Source of the DNA: Kitasatospora kifunensis
GTDB lineage: Bacteria; Actinomycetota; Actinomycetes; Streptomycetales; Streptomycetaceae
Assembly (NCBI RefSeq): GCF_014203855.1
Contig: NZ_JACHJV010000001.1
Coordinates: 3,968,001 to 4,032,000 of the forward strand
DNA length: 64,000 nucleotides
Reading direction: 5' to 3'
The position numbers and the translations under genes are program-made. Position 1 is the first letter of the stretch. The number at the start of each line of letters is the position of its first letter. This document shows, one piece after another, positions 62,011 to 64,000 of the stretch. A model generated the notes under the pieces. That model made no database searches. It saw only the letters and a list, made by a program, of their open reading frames with translations, and was not told where the DNA came from.

Positions 62011-64000
62011 ATGAGCGAACACCGGCGCCGGTCGCCTCATTCGGGCGGCGACGACCAACCGCCCGGCGGACCGAACGGCCAACGCCCGTACGCCTACGGC
62101 TCTGCGCCCGAGGGCGCGCCGTCCTACGACACCCCGGGACGCCCGACCGCGGCTCGGGCCGCAGGGCAGCGCGGTCCGCGGGGGCCGCAGGCCAGCCGGG
62201 AGACCGCCCAGCAGCCGCGGATGACCCGCGCCGAGATGCGCAAGGCCTCCCAGAAGCGTGGCGGCCGCAATGGTGCTGACGGTCCGGGCGGCGGCGGTGG
62301 CGGCCGCGACGGCCGGGGGGCGGGCGCGAAGCCGCCGGGCAAGAAGCGGTTCATCGACTACCCGCGCTGGGGCAAGAGCGGGGTGCGGCGCTGGCTGCCC
62401 TCGTGGAAGCTGCTGCTGTCGCTCTTCCTGATCTTCTTCGGCGGCGGCGTCGCCGCGGTCGGCACCGCGTACGCGATGACCACGGTGCCGGACCCCAAGA
62501 GCATGGTGAACAACCAGCCCAACGTCTACTACTGGGCCGACGGCAGCGAGATGACCAGCACCGGCAGCCTGACCCACCAGATCGTCCCGATCGGGGACAT
62601 CAACAAGTCCGCGCAGGACGCGGTGATCGCGGCCGAGAACGAGAGCTTCCGCACGGACCCCGGCATCGACCCCAAGGGCATCGCCCGAGCGGTCTACAAC
62701 ATGGCCTCCGGCCAGGCCACCCAGGGTGGCTCCACGATCACCCAGCAGTACGTGAAGAACGCCTACCTGAACCAGAGCCAGACCCTGAGCCGCAAGCTCA
62801 AGGAGTTCTTCATCACGCTGAAGATCAACCAGAAGATGTCCAAGGACGACATCCTGGACGGCTACCTGAACACCAGCTGGTTCGGCCGCCAGTCCTACGG
62901 CATCCAGGCCGCCGCCCACAACTACTACAACGTGGACGCCAAGGACCTGAACGTCTGCCAGAGCGCGATGCTGGCCGGTCTGCTGAAGGGCGCAGGCCTC
63001 TATGACCCCTCGCTCAGCGCGGCCAACCACGCGAACATGTTCGGTGCGCCGGGCTCCCCCCCGGGCAGCGGCCGCTGGGGGTACGTCCTGAGCAGGATGG
63101 TGGTCACCAAGGCCATCACCCAGGACCAGATGAACCAGTGCGAGAAGGCCGGCCTGCCCGAGCCGGTCAAGCCGCAGACCGCGACCAACATGACCGGTCA
63201 GATCGGCTACATCGTCGCCACCGTCAACAAGTACCTGGCGCAGAAGGACCCGACGATCACCGAGGCCGCGCTGGGCAAGGGCGGCTACAAGATCTACACC
63301 ACGCTGCAGAAGGACAAGGTCGACGAGCTGAGCGCGGCCGTCGCGCAGATGCAGCAGCAGAACCTCGACCCGGTCAAGCACCCCACCACCGACACCAACG
63401 TCCAGGTGGGCGCGGCCTCCGTGGTTCCCGGGGACGGCGCGCTGGTGGCCCTCTACGGCGGTCCGGGCCAGGACAAGGGCCAGTACAGCAACAACGCGGA
63501 CACCGTCGGTGTCCCGGTCGGCTCGACCTTCAAGCCCTACGTGCTGGCCACCGCGATGCAGGTCGGCCTGCAGACCCAGACGGGGCCGGACGGCAAGCCG
63601 CTGCGGATCAACGAGGACAGCCGCTACAACGCCGACGACCTGAGCACCATCCGCAAGCCGGACGGTTCGCTGGTGACCAACCCGGACGGCTCGGTCTTCA
63701 AGCAGAAGAACGATGAGAACGGACCACAGGGCTATGTGACCCTGCGCGACGCCATGATCAACTCGTTCAACGTGCCCTACGTGCAGCTCGGTATGGACGT
63801 CGGCGGCCCCAACGTGGCCAAGCTGGCCACGCAGATGGGCCTGAGTCCGTCGAGCATGCCGGTCCAGAACCAGAGCACCGCCGCCTTCGCGATCGGTACC
63901 TCGACCCCGAGCGCGATCCAGATGGCTTCCGGCTACTCGGTCTTCGCCGCCCGCGGGCAGCAGACCGACATGTACCCGGTGACCAAGGTGGAGCTCGACG
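62011..64000 (+). CDS. Class A penicillin-binding protein (bifunctional), 3' end outside window
   Basis: 663 codons are visible; the protein continues to the right. Residues 1-130 are a cytoplasmic Arg/Gly-rich region, one membrane helix lies at about 133-155, the GT51 glycosyltransferase domain has the catalytic Glu in AAENESFRTDPGID (about 209) and GGSTITQQYVKN, and the transpeptidase domain has GSTFKPYV (Ser504, Lys507) and NSFNVPY near 585. Polymerises and cross-links peptidoglycan. The ATG follows GGAG at 13 bases; divergent from padR. It is the counterpart of the PBP next to ino1/padR in Streptomyces. Confidence 0.93.
   Translation, partial: MSEHRRRSPHSGGDDQPPGGPNGQRPYAYGSAPEGAPSYDTPGRPTAARAAGQRGPRGPQASRETAQQPRMTRAEMRKASQKRGGRNGADGPGGGGGGRDGRGAGAKPPGKKRFIDYPRWGKSGVRRWLPSWKLLLSLFLIFFGGGVAAVGTAYAMTTVPDPKSMVNNQPNVYYWADGSEMTSTGSLTHQIVPIGDINKSAQDAVIAAENESFRTDPGIDPKGIARAVYNMASGQATQGGSTITQQYVKNAYLNQSQTLSRKLKEFFITLKINQKMSKDDILDGYLNTSWFGRQSYGIQAAAHNYYNVDAKDLNVCQSAMLAGLLKGAGLYDPSLSAANHANMFGAPGSPPGSGRWGYVLSRMVVTKAITQDQMNQCEKAGLPEPVKPQTATNMTGQIGYIVATVNKYLAQKDPTITEAALGKGGYKIYTTLQKDKVDELSAAVAQMQQQNLDPVKHPTTDTNVQVGAASVVPGDGALVALYGGPGQDKGQYSNNADTVGVPVGSTFKPYVLATAMQVGLQTQTGPDGKPLRINEDSRYNADDLSTIRKPDGSLVTNPDGSVFKQKNDENGPQGYVTLRDAMINSFNVPYVQLGMDVGGPNVAKLATQMGLSPSSMPVQNQSTAAFAIGTSTPSAIQMASGYSVFAARGQQTDMYPVTKVELD

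Overview
The window is a high-GC actinobacterial chromosome segment that spans the replication origin. Gene content and order (fhaA-fhaB-pstP-pbpA-pknB, paired class E sortases, crgA, gyrA-gyrB-DUF721-recF-gnd-dnaN, oriC, dnaA, rpmH-rnpA-yidD-yidC-jag-rsmG-parA-parB, trxA-trxB, sigM, murJ, cca, ino1) match the core of Streptomycetaceae chromosomes. DLW-39, DUF5324, LppU/SCO3897 and CrgA homologues point to Streptomyces or a close relative such as Kitasatospora or Streptacidiphilus; the genus cannot be fixed from this sequence. I see no phage, IS element or CRISPR array.

Layout. 1-5.6 kb: a hydrolase fragment, a GNAT protein, a fluoride-export cluster (two CrcB proteins flanking a DUF190 protein, behind a MOSC gene), a K+ channel, a cupin/zinc-ribbon protein, beta-carbonic anhydrase and tRNA-Leu. 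6-13.4 kb: the Ser/Thr phosphorylation and cell-wall block (FhaA, FhaB, PstP, PbpA, PknB), in which the usual SEDS (RodA/FtsW-like) gene between pstP and pbpA is missing and a hairpin lies in the gap. 13.5-18 kb: two sortases, PabA, a small membrane protein, DUF881 and CrgA, then a gap with four DnaA boxes. 18-24.7 kb: rhomboid, cyclophilin, DUF5324, tRNA-Ala, DLW-39, a PP2C-like protein, tRNA-Ile, a cyclopropane-fatty-acid-synthase-like enzyme and DUF3566. 24.8-37 kb: gyrA, gyrB, DciA, recF, gnd, dnaN, oriC and dnaA. 37.3-44.2 kb: ribosomal protein/RNase P, membrane insertion and ParAB genes. 44.3-62 kb: thioredoxin system, SigM and its anti-sigma, a pseudokinase, MurJ, DUF6049, CCA transferase, LppU-like protein, MFS transporter, inositol phosphate synthase and PadR. 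The window ends inside a class A penicillin-binding protein.

Several layers work together. Replication: DnaA acts at oriC; a DnaA box abuts the dnaA promoter and a second box cluster lies 16 kb away; DnaN, RecF, DciA and gyrase are alongside. Segregation: ParA/ParB with seven perfect parS sites, all on the dnaA side of oriC and several built into much longer palindromes. Cell wall and division: PknB/PstP, FhaA, the pseudokinase and MurJ form a known phospho-signalling axis in mycobacteria, here with CrgA, PbpA and a bifunctional PBP. 

The most unusual signals are regulatory DNA: five tandem 22-bp units lying exactly between the divergent dnaA and rpmH promoters, the distal DnaA-box cluster, a parS-bearing hairpin next to a perfect 38-bp tandem array that runs into the end of ino1, and the missing SEDS gene.
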